Assembly: GCF_003573695.1 (NCBI RefSeq)
Contig: NC_039361.1
Coordinates: forward strand, 34,289,702-34,353,701
Source of the DNA: Papaver somniferum
Lineage: Eukaryota > Streptophyta > Magnoliopsida > Ranunculales > Papaveraceae
DNA length: 64,000 nucleotides
Reading direction: 5' to 3'
Shown here: positions 12,353-24,527 of the stretch, one piece after another
Layout: every line of letters begins with the position of its first letter
Position numbering within the stretch: position 1 is the first letter of the stretch
The notes under the pieces: model-generated
What the model saw: only the letters and a program-made list of their open reading frames with translations
Told to the model about the DNA's origin: nothing
Databases searched by the model: none
Translations under genes and position numbers: made by a program

Positions 12353-13027
12353 TCAAATTAGTGGTAAATTAAAATTTAATGTAGCTAACTTCTCTTGTTT
12401 CCATTTTTTATTAATCTTCTCGATGAATTCTTCAGCTCTTCTCCTAAGTTCATCTTCATCTTCATTTATATCTTCACATTCAAAATCAATGTCAATGATT
12501 TTAGTGTCAATGTATTCATTATCGCGGTGGTAGTCAGTAACTTGCTTATTTTCACCTAGACACTTCTTGACATGAACGATTTGGTCATCCAATTTCGACG
12601 TCAATGATGATTCTTTTTCTCCATTTTCGGATTTCTTCTCATCTGTTATCTGCATGTTAATGCTCGAGACAATGTCGATTAATCACTTTTACCAATTACC
12701 ACTGTCACTCTGGTCACCAGGAACTAGCTTATCCTCCCCTAAACACTTTTTGGTATGTGCCGTACGGCCATCCAATTCCAACAATGATGATGAATTTCTT
12801 CCCGCTTTCTCGAGTTTATATTTCTCGTCTGTTATCTTTGTGTTAATGCTTGAGACCTTGCGAACCATGGTTTGGTGTTCGGATGAGGTTGAATTATCAT
12901 CACCGTCGCATGTTTTCATACTTCCATTGATAAGGAGAACAATTATGATCAAATTACTTACAATAAAGATGCTGAGATGAGAATTTGAAGAAGCAAGAGT
13001 GATGAGCTCAAGTGTAGAATCCAACAT
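12353..13027 (-). pseudogene. DUF4408/DUF761-type small plant protein gene, interrupted by in-frame stops
   Basis: The frame opens at ATG 13027 with a hydrophobic N-terminus (residues about 1-33) like the membrane-proximal part of DUF4408 proteins. It ends near 12370-12430 in DEDELRRRAEEFIEKINKKW, a clear DUF761 ('cotton fibre') C-terminal motif. Between them two similar blocks follow each other, each with VSSIN, ITDEK, a charged linker and KKCLGE(D/N)K. This is an internal tandem duplication of roughly 180 bp. The blocks are in one frame but separated by two in-frame stops, TAA at 12689-12691 and TGA at 12683-12685. A 50-nt intron that would remove them is too short for a plant and breaks phase. 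I read this as a decayed gene. A truncated N-terminal protein, or translation from the internal ATG at 12655, remains possible. DUF761 proteins have no firmly assigned biochemical role. Confidence 0.65.
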
Positions 13028-13086
13028 AATGTTGAGAGAAAGAGATTGATGCTTTGAGATTGACTGAGAGGGACATAATAAGGTCA

Positions 13087-13094
13087 TTTATATA
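13087..13094 (-). promoter_or_regulatory. TATA box of the DUF4408/DUF761-type gene
   Basis: TATATAAA on the - strand lies about 60 bp upstream of ATG 13027. That spacing suits a transcription start about 30 bp downstream of the box, and it argues against the upstream ATG at 13087, which overlaps the box. Confidence 0.6.
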
Positions 13095-13555
13095 GGGGTC
13101 TTCATTTTATGGCAGGTCAACTGTGCCAAAGAAGTCTTTAAAAATTACTAATAAATTGAAGCAACTAAGCAAGTTCTTTCAAACATTTCTCCACTGTTAA
13201 TCATACGTTTTGGTAGTTGGCTGATAGGCAAAAGTTACAGCACGGGGTACAGAAAAGTAATATCAAGATTTTTAAGTCAATGAGTTGGGCCATCTGTGTG
13301 GCTAGAGAAATTCTACGGTTGTTTGGCCGGAGATACATACGACATATGCGCAACATCGTATCTGTCGAGATATTCTGCTGTACAAATTTCATCTGTTAAC
13401 CCTCTAATTTCACCATATTCATCACTTCTAATCAGAGATTCGAGTTGTTTCTGAGAACCCGTTGTAGTGGAATGTATGATCACTACATATACACCCCTAA
13501 ATCACCGAAGTAATATCAGCTTACGCACTCTTCTTCTTGTTTTTTAGAAGAAAAA

Positions 13556-16500
13556 ATGGCGGACAAATCAAGTAGAAGTCTGATAATATATGGTGATGGA
13601 TGTGTTAAGCATATCTCATCATCACACGTTCATCTTCATCATCTCGTTTCTCGAGGTTGCTCTGGATTCTTATCTCTCGCTCAATCCCCTAATGCAGGTA
13701 GGTTCATTTTTATCTTCTTCATTAATCAATTAGACGAAAAATTCTATCTTCTTCATTTTTTCATCAATTACTAAACTTAGAGGTTTCTTAGAAATGGGTT
13801 TTGTAATTTTTCGTCTAATTGATTAATGGGTTACTATCAAAATCTTAAATTTAGTTCTTCTTTTCTTAGTTTTGAACTTTTGATCCATATAACAGCGTAA
13901 GGATTAATAGATCAACTGTTGAAAAAAGACTGAAGTTTTGGCACACCTTATTCTGTAACCATCTTGCCGATTGAGTGAGGGCTTGACCCGTTAAACCTTA
14001 AAGCTGGGCAAAAATTGGTTCCATATTTATGTTGATGTTCAACAATGAACAAGGAGATGGTCAGTAATAGATTCATCTATAATGTTGCACAGGTAGATAT
14101 TCTCTTGTATGTAGACACCACGTGTTCTAAAAATTTACACCCATGGTCCGAAAATATAGAATAGGTTAGTATGTGCACTTTGGTAGGGAGTTGTTTTATC
14201 TGAATAACCATTGATAGCCCAATCTCTTCAATTTGAGTTTGAGATTATAGTTCTGAAAATGAGCAAAACTTGCTCTTAGAGCTAGTTGACAAAGTACGTG
14301 GTGATCCAATGTACCTCTTCGATGATGAGAGCTGGGCTTCTTTGTTTTTGCATCAAGTTCAGGTCAACTTTACATCCTGCTGCCCAACTCAGTTTATTAT
14401 GGAAGCTACATATTTCTTTTAGAGTTTGGAAATTTTATAGATAAGCGGGAACGAGTTTATAAGTGGGACATTCCCCTTCTACTTATAAAATTTAAACAGT
14501 ATAGCCCATTCTGAATAACTAACTCAGAGCTTGTACTCATTGGGTCAGCAGTTTTCGTGATGGATTTCAAATTCAAACACCTGTGGTCCTGTACCATGTC
14601 GTTTGCAGGAAGATTGTGGAAAGAAGATTGCTTATGTTTCCGTACCATGGTAGTGCACACTTTATTCAAGACTAATAATATTGGGAATTAGTCGAAGTTA
14701 GATTAGCCATTCTCAATTGTTTCCTTATGATGAGCTCTTCTATTGCTTTCTAGATTATGAACTCCTTGTTATGTTGCAATATCGTAATTTTCATCATTGA
14801 GTAGTTCTTTAAAGGGAAAAGGAAATTTTACTATTTATTTACCAATCATGTGTAAGAAGCTTTCACGTGGATAATACAGTAACATATTTAGAATAACATG
14901 TATTGCTAGTATTAAAGTGAGGATGAGAGAGTGGTTAGAGAATTGGCGCAACTATTAGATGCTTTTGATGCTTACCAAATGAAGGTAATTTTTTCTAAGT
15001 TACTGGTGTGCCATCATTCTTCTTGTCTTGTCTCTCAATGGTTTGATGTTATTTATGGAGTAAATTGACTTATCTTCATTTTCAGAAAGGAGGAAGTTTT
15101 GTTACATCAGAATGCTCAAAGGAGTCCTCGGTGTCTACCATGTCAGACAGGTATTGCTCCTTAAGATTCTTTTTAAGAAAGGGTCATATTTTAGTATTTG
15201 TGTATTTCTTATACTAGTATCCACGTTTATCAAATTGTAGGTTTATGGGGTTGAAAGCTGCTATTGTATCCACAAATTCAAATGTGAAGTCTTTTGGAAG
15301 ATATCTTGGTTTCACTGTATTAGAATTTGACAACTTGACTAAGGACAAACCTTCTTTTGATGAACCACTAGCCTGTGAGTTGCTAAAATTGCTAGGCTTT
15401 CATGGAGGTGAGACATTAGAAACAAGCGAGTTTGATTTAGTGTTTGTGCATCTTGGATGCAGTGAGAAGGTGAATGTCGTCAAAGAAGAGGGTGTGGGAA
15501 ATGAGGTAGAATATATCAATTCGTTGGTTGGTGGGATATTGCAAATAGCACAACCTGGATCAGAAATCGCTTCCCGTTTACACTTATCTGTAGTCATGAG
15601 CTATGGAGCTTCAGTAGATGATGAAGATAGCAGTTTATTACAGTTGAACTCACTAAAAGAAAACTCAAATCTTTCCTTGCTTTTCCCTCGTCAAAGTTAC
15701 ACCATGAAGGGAGCTAATTTATTGAATAACATAAGGTAAGCATAAGATACACTTGAGCATTTATTGTACTTCTGTTGTAAGCTATGAGTAATAATTGTGC
15801 AATTTTTCTATCTGTTATTTATTTATTTGTTTGTGTGCCGAACTGCTATGAAGGTTTGTACCATATGTCAAGCTAACTTTTGCTCTGCAGGCACCATTCT
15901 CCGATGCTAATCACCCAATGGCAGGAAGCTGTCACCCGGAAAGATATGGCTGAGAAATTTTCTTTCCAAGATATTAAGGAGGTTAGGTTTATGATTATGT
16001 TATATCTTTCTTTTCATTTCTATGGGGATAGGTAACACGGAGAGAAGATCGGATTAGAGATCCCGAAAAAAATTGATGTGGTCATTTTGGTTGCTATCTA
16101 TCAGGTTTAGTAAATAATTAGGTAAATCAACCACGTCTGAACTTCTTTTTGTTAGGAGTGTTTTTGTTATTGAATCGTTTCAGCATTTGAGTTACTGTGA
16201 GTATACATATAAATAGGAATTGGGTTGCTAGTGTCCTGTCAAACGTCGCAGCTGAGTGATGGAGTCCTGGTCAACTTAATGAGGATATTTCGCTAGTAAC
16301 TGGCAGAAGCCATGCCTTATGGATGGATTGGATACTGCTGAAGCTTGTCAACTTTGTCACTGCCATAAGAGGGACTTCGCTTGAGTAGTTTTGCCTAGTC
16401 TATGCGTTCTTTTAATTTATGGAGTCTGAGAACATGTGAACTTCTCTGTTCCACTGTCAAAAGGACATACTAGATATGGCTGGCCACAGAAAGACAAGGT

Positions 16501-16931
16501 GTAGGCGGAAACTCCCGTCCTTAGCCGTGCATAGGTTCCGACCCTTTTCTAGATTATTAGCAATTTAGCATTGACATTAGTTTTGTCGTAGTCTTAGAAA
16601 AATTGTATGATGAATTTCTTGTTGTTCCAGCTTTTCCTAGTCTGTCTTGTTCTTAATTGTCAAACGAAAAGCATCTAAATCCTGCATTTGATTAATTTTC
16701 TACTGATGTGACATAAGTTTCTTTCTGCTCATAGTAAATTTGAATAGTGACGTTTTGTTTTCTTTTTATCATTTTTTTGTTTGTTTTTTTTTTTTTACTG
16801 ATCTAGCATATCTAAACAGTCTGATGGTTCCTTTTATCATGCAGAAAGGAGGGAATCTCGCCATACCAGCGGATCGGTTTCTGCAGGAGATTGCATTCAA
16901 GCTTTGGAAAGCCCCAAAATATGGAGCATGA
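13556..16931 (+). CDS. Conserved plant protein of unknown function, about 330 aa, seven exons
   Basis: The exons join with matching phase: 13556-13697, 14244-14293, 14922-14984, 15086-15150, 15241-15735, 15891-15981 and 16845-16931. The start MADKSSRSLIIYGDG and end FKLWKAPKYGA match from memory an uncharacterised family conserved across flowering plants; I know no proven function. Visible features are an IYGDG motif near the N-terminus, a HLHHLVSRG motif at about 25-35, a large central exon with VFVHLG (residue about 170), and RHHSPMLITQWQ before the last exon. The first junction is uncertain: donor 13698 with acceptor 14243, or donor 13702 with acceptor 14250, both keep the frame and differ by a residue or two. 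No stop or frameshift is seen, so the gene looks intact. No signal peptide or membrane segment is evident. Confidence 0.8.
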
Positions 16932-17596
16932 TTTAGGGCTAATATGACATCAAACTGTTCGAACTGAAACCTGTACTACACCATGAATGTTCAGATATAA
17001 TTTTGTGTCCGACTCCGACTGGATTTAAAAGTTCTCTAGTACTCCCTCCGTTTCTGAAAAAAAATTACTATCACCTTTTCAAGTTGGCCTATTTTTAGAC
17101 TAAAATGAAAAAGTGATAGTACCTCTTTTCAAGTGGAGGTTGTATAATTCTACTACTAGTAATTTCTTCATGGATTTAAAAGTTTTCTAGTATAATTATA
17201 CTACTAGTAATTTTTCCAGTTAAAGTGAGATTAGTCAGATTTAGACAAGTCACCTTGAGTCAGAAAAAATAAACAATTTGTTAGTACACTTATTGAACTT
17301 AACAGTATGCAAAATCTCTTTTGTGCAATTTTTTTCTGATAATTTCCAAGAAAATGAATTTGCAAAGAAAGCAGAACAGAAGACACAGAAATCATTTATG
17401 CAATGATGCTGCAGCTTATTACGTTACAGTGATTGACAAAGTGAGATCCTCTCATAATTGTTGTTTGCCATATATGATACCAATAATACCTTCAAAAGTA
17501 CAATAAAAATTGCTCCAATTAAGGGGACCTTAGCCTTAGATAGTGGCCTACCATCAAATGCGGTGGTCTAGTTGATCTCAATCAGCAACACTGCTT
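16932..17596. other. Intergenic stretch with a MITE-like scar
   Basis: TACTCCCTCCGTTTC at 17040-17054 looks like a Stowaway-type terminal sequence next to a TA target, but no matching right end is present. TACTATCACCTTTT near 17067 and AAAAAGTGATAGTA near 17107 form an inverted pair. GATTTAAAAGTTCTCTAGTA near 17023 recurs as GATTTAAAAGTTTTCTAGTA near 17173. The stretch probably holds a damaged MITE; no gene is seen. Confidence 0.4.
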
Positions 17597-19780
17597 TCAT
17601 GGTTTGCCTGATGAATTTGACAACCTATTCATCCGCGAGCTTGCATTTTGGGCCTTCAAATTCAAGAATAGATCAAGAAAAATGTAAAAAGTAAGAGAAT
17701 GATAGGAAACTAGAAACAGTATAATCATGAAATAAGGATTTACCTGCATATCCCAATCACATCTACTAGTGATTATGATCAATATCAATGTTTGAATTGC
17801 GGTACCGCCTATCATCTCACTCCATATACCCTGCAAGTTTTCGCATTTAGTTTGATCAGCTTGAAGAGAAATTCTTAACAAAAAATTGGACTTGCAGTAA
17901 CATTCAGTATTGGTGATGTAGTAGGGAGGTAATAAAGAAAAAGTGATACATACTCTAACACCAAGATGGAAAACCCATCCAAGGCAAGCTCCAAGTGGAA
18001 GTCCGATGATATAATAGCAGCCAATGTTAATGTATGCTACCGAGGCTTGCCATTCCTGAGCCAACGGCTACCCCTGATAAAATGACGTCAACAATATTCT
18101 AACTGAAAATCCATGATGTAAAGATGGATGCAAAATCTAAGCGGAGCGTACCCGAGAGAACAGGTTGAATGCTGTTGAGGAGAATGGTGAAGGCCAAGAG
18201 GATTGCAAGGTTGTCAACAGCTTGGAGGACAACGTCACTCGTGGTGTAAATGATTGCCAACTTCTCATGAAAAATCATTATCAAGGAACAAAAGAATATC
18301 CCTATTATTAAAGATGTAATTGCTGAAACTTTGGAAGCAAATTTTGCAGCTTTCCCATTCCCTGCTCCAAGCTCGTTTGCAACCCTTACTCTGATGGGTA
18401 AACAACATAAGGCACAAAATTAGAAGCATTTAGGACAGGATTGACTGTATCTGTTGACTACCATGTTGCTCACTCATCTGATTCAAATGGTCAATTACCC
18501 AGTTGCAGCGAAGAAAGCAAGTGGAATCATCATCTCCAATCCATTTATGCTCATACTGTGAAAACCATCCAATATCATATTCACAAACAAAAATCTGATG
18601 CCATTAATTCCTAATCAGAATCAAAGCATAAGAAGAATGCACACCAGACTGTCAGAGCAGAGACGGCAACCGTAGCGTTGATCAAGTTCCCAGTCACCAA
18701 AACCAGTATTCTGTAGTACCAATTCTCTAAACTGTACATTTGCCACGAACCATCAAATTTAGCCATGCACAACAAAACTCAACAAGAAAAATCTACAAGT
18801 TGTGCAAAAAAGAGTCAGAGAAAGAGAGATTATACAATATACCATAACATGATACCGGAAGCCACCGAGAGTTTGAAAAACGCCCAAAGATCAGAAAAAG
18901 CTTCCATAGAAAAACCAGTCCAAGTTTCGGGACAACCACCACCAACAATATAAGAAAACAATCCCAGAACTATAGCCCACCATGAAACATTTGACAAAGC
19001 CGCAACTCCAATAACACCAAATCCAAGTTTGTGAACGACTAACCAGTTTAGGAAAGTATGAGACAGTAGGGCACCCAAACATACCCAAGCAGTTATTGGT
19101 GTCTTAAGTTGGCTCTGGAGAAATCTTTGTAAAGGGAATTGTAAAGCTAAGGCAAAATGCAGCGGAATTAACCAAATTGTCACTAAGCCTGCTAGCTCAG
19201 CTATATCATCTGGTTGTCCTAGGAGTTTAAGAATTGTTGTAGTGAATATGTAGAGTGGTAGAAGTAAGACTGCACAGATAGTGAAAACAACACATGAACG
19301 CTGCATGTAAATCCCTAACATATGGTATTGTTTAGCTCCGTATGCTTGGCCGCATAATGTCTCTAGTGCACTTGCCATTCCTAACTGATTTAACAACACA
19401 AAAAATCAAAAGAATTGTATAGTAAGCCAGAGTTTATCAGAAAGTAAGTGAAAAAGATGAAGAATGTCATGTACCAATAAGCCGAAGCAAAAACCAACAA
19501 TGACAGTGGTGGAAAGGGCAATTGCAGCAAGCTCAAGGTTACCCAGATGACCAGCAGAAGCTTGGGTAATAATGAACATTGAATAAGAAGCTATGCGGCT
19601 AAAGATAGTTGGACCAACAATATGCCATAACTTCTTTGATTCAATCCAAACTCTACACAGTAAATCATCTCGTATTTCATTATGATGAGATATTTGCAGT
19701 GTAGTCTCCGGTGATGAATATTCTTCTAGTAAAGGAACGTTTATCCTTTTCTCTCCACCTCCTCTTTCGTTGTCTTTCAT
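17597..19780 (-). pseudogene. MATE/DETOXIFICATION-family transporter with a one-base frameshift
   Basis: Eight exons on the - strand: 19475-19780, 18843-19384, 18645-18731, 18499-18555, 18152-18390, 17954-18073, 17744-17830 and 17597-17653. All junctions keep phase except within the sixth exon. MATE hallmarks are clear: LGMASALETLCGQAYGAKQ after the first exon, NWYYRILVLVTGN, MSINGLEMMIPLAFFAATG, VRVANELGAGN, then VAYINIGCYYIIGLPLG and GIWSEMIGGTA. Corrected length would be about 497 residues with about 12 membrane segments, normal for the family. Such proteins export small molecules from the cytosol by proton or sodium antiport; the substrate cannot be read from sequence. In exon six an extra base at about 18053-18054 makes GGAATGG where the family motif GSGWQ needs GGATGG. 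This gives a 120-nt exon instead of the 119 that phase requires. Translation would stop about ten codons later, losing the last quarter. A sequencing error is the main alternative. Confidence 0.85.
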
Positions 19781-22470
19781 TTTTCTTGATAATTACTGTC
19801 CAATTTGCTACTCTGATCTATTTCACTTGTAGTCTCCCATCTGTTGTATACACATTTTGGTTAGTGTAATATGGGACAATTTTTCCTATGATTTCCATCA
19901 CTCTTGAAGTTAAGTAGTACTCTGAAGTAAGCACAATTACACTAGTTTGTTATGGACCTATGGTAGTTGTTGCTGTCCCCATGAGTTTCTTTATGATAGT
20001 CGTTTGATATCTCAACAACTTATTTAATGCCATTTCTCACCCTATAAACCTGGCCTTTTTTAAGCCATTGCGAATAATAACCTGGGGTCCTAATACCTTT
20101 CACACGTCCATTTCTACATAATTGACATCAGTTATTGATGGTCCTGTCATTAGGTGGATACCCCAATGGCTCAATGAATCCGTATCCGCTTCCCTGCAAA
20201 CACTTGCAAAACTTTTAATGATATACTCCATGTAACTGTTTTGAACAAGAACATGTTACATAGACTTATAGTTGTTGAGGTTCCAACTTCCAAGACTTAT
20301 TGTTGAGATGTTCTTAGGTCAGTACAGAACAATGATCAAGCATTTTGTAATTGTGTAAAGAACATATCTAAATCTATAAAAAGAACAAAAGGAAAACATG
20401 TCCAAAAAGACTTGAAAAGAATCAATGGACTGTATGTCTTTTCTTTTGAAGAAAAAGATTATACAGCTTAGGTGTTGTCTAATCCCAGTCTTACCAAGAG
20501 AGAGAGAACTACTGGGTTGCTGCACTAGAAGAGGACAGTGAACGAGGGGCCAGTGATGCAGCTAAATCATTTACAACAAGCACCAACAACAATTGTACTC
20601 GGGGTCGGGGAAAGCATCATAATTATCAAACCAAAAGAAGAATCCTACAGTAATGGGCTTCATTAGCAGCTTTCTCATTTCGTAGCTCAAACAACAGCTT
20701 TACTAAAAGAGCCTAAAAACAAAGTACTTTTTATAATGATTATTATGGAGCTAAACTTGAATCGAATTTACTGGCGGATTAACCAAGAAAACCCGGTTGC
20801 ACAGCAGACAATGTGTGTGCACATCAATCAAGAACAAGGATGAAGAACAGAAGAGAAAATGAGAAATCCCTTCCCCGGAAACATATATAGAAAAGGAAAG
20901 GAACAAATGGGAATGAAACAACTGCCTAATACCTATAGAATGGCAAAAGTACAGATATCCGAATTAACAAGGACGAACATTAACTGAAATATAGTGCAAA
21001 TCAAACAAATCCGGCATTTAGTAACTTTTCCATCGGTAAGCTATAGGTAGGAAGAATGATCATCCAAAGATATTAGGATGCAGCTTCCTGAGCGAGACCT
21101 TGGACTCCCATCCATAAACACTAATATTGCTTCCAAGTGAAACAGCATATACATGTTCAGCAATCAAAAAAATATAATCTCAAACTAAGAAGTAAAAATT
21201 GTACACACAGAAGAATGTTCAAGAACTACTTAAGCTTGCTGATGCTATGCTTAAAAATTGGATTAAACAGAACTGCAACATGGATAGAGAATAAATAAAG
21301 TTTCACAGCAGAAGCCTGCCGTCCAGATTTTCCAGTGCACCAGTTCTGCAGCGTAAGCCTGCCAATAAGATAGCTTATAATTATAAAACAAAGAACACAA
21401 ATTGTGCAGATTGATTTTTTAAACCTAAGAGAATTTAGAGAGAATAAAAGTCTTCGTCTCCTTAAGATTCTTCGTAAATAAGAGCCTTCAATCATCAAAG
21501 TCTTTCCAAGGAAAAAAAGAATCATCAAAGTCGAGAACTCTCTTAACGGCTAGCCTTTAACTGATAGTGTTACAAAAGAAGCCAGTAAGTGCCAAGTTTA
21601 ATGACCAACACTAAAGTCTTGAATCACCATTTTCCCACATCCACTTCACAGTAGCTCCTTAACTTTACACAATAAGCAATTATGAATTAATGTGCAGAAT
21701 CAAGATTACCAACTGCAAGCAAATCTTTCAGAATCTTGTGAGCAAATGTAGTTGGTGTTGACAAGGACAAACTGCTGCCTAGCACACAAGGTTAAAATTT
21801 TCCTCTCAATCAAGTTCACAACTGAAGTCATATAAAGGTTTGTAACTGATCGTTGCCTACAATTCTAACTATTGCCTAGTAGAATCCCCAAATCAACTTC
21901 CAAAATTTGACCACTACCACTGAAACATAAGCTACGTCAATTACGATAAATACCGAAGCCCTTCATCAACAGAATCCATCAAATCCTCAATATGACTACA
22001 GTAGCAAAGGAGCTAACCACGTCATAGACAGAGATAAAAATACAATCTGACTAATAAATGTAGATAGATGAAAATGAGTTAAAATAAAAATACCTAAATC
22101 AATCAGAAAAGAGTAAAATAGTAATCAGAAGAACTAACAGAGACAGATATCCAAAGTTCAGAACTCAGGAAATCAAATCAAATTGGCTCTCGTTCAAGAT
22201 TTCAGAGGTAATGAAAATTTTGGCTTGTTCGCAATCAAACACAAAGTCGGTTGATGATACCAGTCATAATTGTTATAAACCATGAGTAAACCGTTGTTGA
22301 TAACCAAATACAAAACAGCTATAGGATTACTTAACAAAAACAGGTCACTAAAAACTGAAAATTTAACAAGTAACTCGGAACTATCAATAAAAGAAGTGCA
22401 ATAGTTTTAAGTTTCAAGAACTCGCCAGAATCAACTGCTGCAGGATAGCATTGGAAAGAACAACGCTCAC
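19781..22470. other. Intergenic stretch of 2.7 kb, no gene recognised
   Basis: No frame has convincing coding character. A few short exon-like pieces occur near 20577-20720 on the - strand, but they do not join into a protein I know. The right-hand part probably includes the 3' untranslated region of EBP2. Confidence 0.45.
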
Positions 22471-23397
22471 TTAAAACTTCCTCCTCCTCTTGTTTCCTGA
22501 AGAATCACCTTTATTGAATCCACCAAAATCATTTGTAGAATCAGCAGTATTTTGTTTCTTCATCCCTTTCTTCCCTCCAAACCCAAACTTTGAATCCCTG
22601 CGCTCCTTGCTGCTTTTCTTTTTATTATCGCCACCCTTCTTTCCCTTAAAGTTGCCTTTGTTTCCCAACCCACCTGACCTATCTCCTGGACGAACCCCAG
22701 GTCTCTTCTTTTTATTTCTGTCAAATGTTTTCCCATCTTCAAATGAAAGACCCATATCTTCATCATCGCCTCCTTTCTCAAATCCACTTTGCTGCCTTTG
22801 TTTTCGCCACTTCTTAACATTTTCAAAATCATCCTTCTTTTGCTTGGCTCTCTCTTTAAGCTTTTCTGCCTGTACTTCTTTCGACATTTTCTTAGCATCT
22901 CTTGCTTTTCTTCTCTCATCAGCTTCCTCGATCCGTTTCTTCTCCTCCAAGAGCCGACCCTTCACCTTCACCATGTGGGAATCTGTTTTGACCATCTCTG
23001 CATAATAATCAGCAGGCCTGAGGAATGGAAGATTTCTCTTTTGAAGCTTCTCAAAGGCTTGTCTTGTTCCCTCCAACGCCTGGTTGTAGAAAGATAATTC
23101 ACGTGCTAAATCATCATTAACATCCACCCCCTCATCTTGATCGATATCAACTGTAAGCTTATGGATCCAATCTACGTTTTCCGGCCAGCTTATATCCTCA
23201 AGTTGCTCTTGCAAACCTTCTCTGTTGAATATATAAGTTTTTGAAGGTACGGCTAATTTTATAGCTCCCTCCTCATCTTCTGATTCTGATTCAGATTCTG
23301 GATCAGATTGCTCAGGCTCAGATACTTCACTCAAGGTGCCCATTTCCTCAACTTCTTCCTTGTGTTGCTTTGAATGTTTTCTTTTCAAAGTGCCCAT
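22471..23397 (-). CDS. EBP2: rRNA-processing protein EBP2 homologue, 308 aa, intronless coding region
   Basis: EBP2 is a nucleolar assembly factor needed for 27S pre-rRNA processing and 60S subunit formation. The protein has an acidic, serine-rich N-terminus (ESESESEDEEG, about residues 35-48), then the conserved EBP2 core with WPENVDWIHKLTVDID, DDLARELSFYNQALEGTRQA and LPFLRPADYYAEMVKTDSHM. A long lysine-rich coiled-coil and a basic tail follow, with GVRPGDRSGG and the terminal NKRRRKF. Length and order fit the plant family. The start is ATG 23397; the upstream in-frame codons MIE begin at a TTG and are excluded. Two introns lie in the 5' untranslated region: splice sites are visible at about 23979 (donor), 23877/23843 (small exon) and 23422 (acceptor). 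Confidence 0.93.
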   Translation of the reverse strand: MGTLKRKHSKQHKEEVEEMGTLSEVSEPEQSDPESESESEDEEGAIKLAVPSKTYIFNREGLQEQLEDISWPENVDWIHKLTVDIDQDEGVDVNDDLARELSFYNQALEGTRQAFEKLQKRNLPFLRPADYYAEMVKTDSHMVKVKGRLLEEKKRIEEADERRKARDAKKMSKEVQAEKLKERAKQKKDDFENVKKWRKQRQQSGFEKGGDDEDMGLSFEDGKTFDRNKKKRPGVRPGDRSGGLGNKGNFKGKKGGDNKKKSSKERRDSKFGFGGKKGMKKQNTADSTNDFGGFNKGDSSGNKRRRKF

Positions 23398-24015
23398 TTC
23401 AATCAATTAACAAGTCTACCTGCAAACAGATTAGAACATTTTTCAACGACAAGTACATAGATAATTGAAGAATTCATATTAGTAGCTCTTTCTGAACACA
23501 GGGCACTATGACCTAAATTTAGGAGTTTTAAGTGATTGATAACTAAAGACTATAACTACATCCACCCGAAATCTTGTAAAAACTGCATAAACTTGAATAG
23601 AAACCTGACATTTTCATGGCTGCTGCATATAAATCTCAACACAATCACATAAATCAGTAAGTCAAGCCCTAATTAAAACAGTACCAGAAGATAAAAACTC
23701 AATTTTTTGTTCTTCTTTTGAATCGATGGGGTTACCGGAGGAAAGATATTGAAATTAAGAAGACGAAACGGTGAAAGAGAAGAGAATAAAACTGTAAAAA
23801 TACTAGCAGAGGCAACATTATTAGGTCATATTTCGAAGTTTACCTTATGATGTGATGATTCGAGATGGGAGGTCTGCAAGATGAAAACAAGAATCGAAGT
23901 TAAGTTTTTGCAATTTGTAGAGAAACGTTTGAAAAACAAAACTAGGGTTTTGTAAGGATTTTATTGTGTGTGTTTTACCTCAGAGATGATGAAGGAGGAG
24001 AGACGAATAAGAGAT

Positions 24016-24024
24016 TTAGGGTTT
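24016..24024 (-). promoter_or_regulatory. Telo box in the EBP2 5' region
   Basis: TTAGGGTTT on the + strand reads AAACCCTAA on the gene strand. This is the telo box that in plants marks promoters of ribosomal protein and ribosome-assembly genes. A site II element (TGGGCT, 24121-24126) sits about 100 bp further upstream. The pair fits the expected co-regulation of EBP2 with ribosome biogenesis. Confidence 0.7.
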
Positions 24025-24527
24025 AAGAAGATATTTGTTTTATTCAAAAGAGAGAGATCTTTTCGTAAATATGAGTAAATTTAAGGTTAATTATGGCTTT
24101 ATACATTGAAACTGAAGGACTGGGCTTGGGTTCTTATTTTTTTTAGCAATAACCGCAGCCACTAGCCAGTTAGCTTAGTTTGATCGACTGCCGGTATCAT
24201 TCTGCTAAAAATTCAGCAGAAGCTGATGCAAAAAAGGATGGTGACTCCTGCAGTATGCGCGAGAGATTGGAAGTCTGTCTCGGCATGAAGCTGCTGAATG
24301 CCTTGAATGGCTGTTATTTGATGTTCTGCTGTTATTGCTAGCATTTTTCTGATGAGCAGTCTTCCGATACTAGTCAGAAACACACTAATCTGACCAGTAT
24401 GTATGCCTGTGTCGATGTGCTCTGAATTACCAAAAACACACAAAGAAATCCTAGGTGGTTTAAGGTTTATCAACCATCAGGTGAGCTTCTTTTTTGTTTG
24501 TTTTGAAAGAGAATGTTAAAATTTTAT

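Noticed and set aside
20577..20720. Short - strand pieces that look like the end of a gene (cysteine-rich tail)
   Set aside because: No consistent joining or start could be built, and the tail does not fit a known lipid-anchor motif.
22490..23005. Long + strand frame rich in Phe, Leu, Ser and Pro
   Set aside because: It is the mirror of the lysine-rich EBP2 coding region on the other strand.
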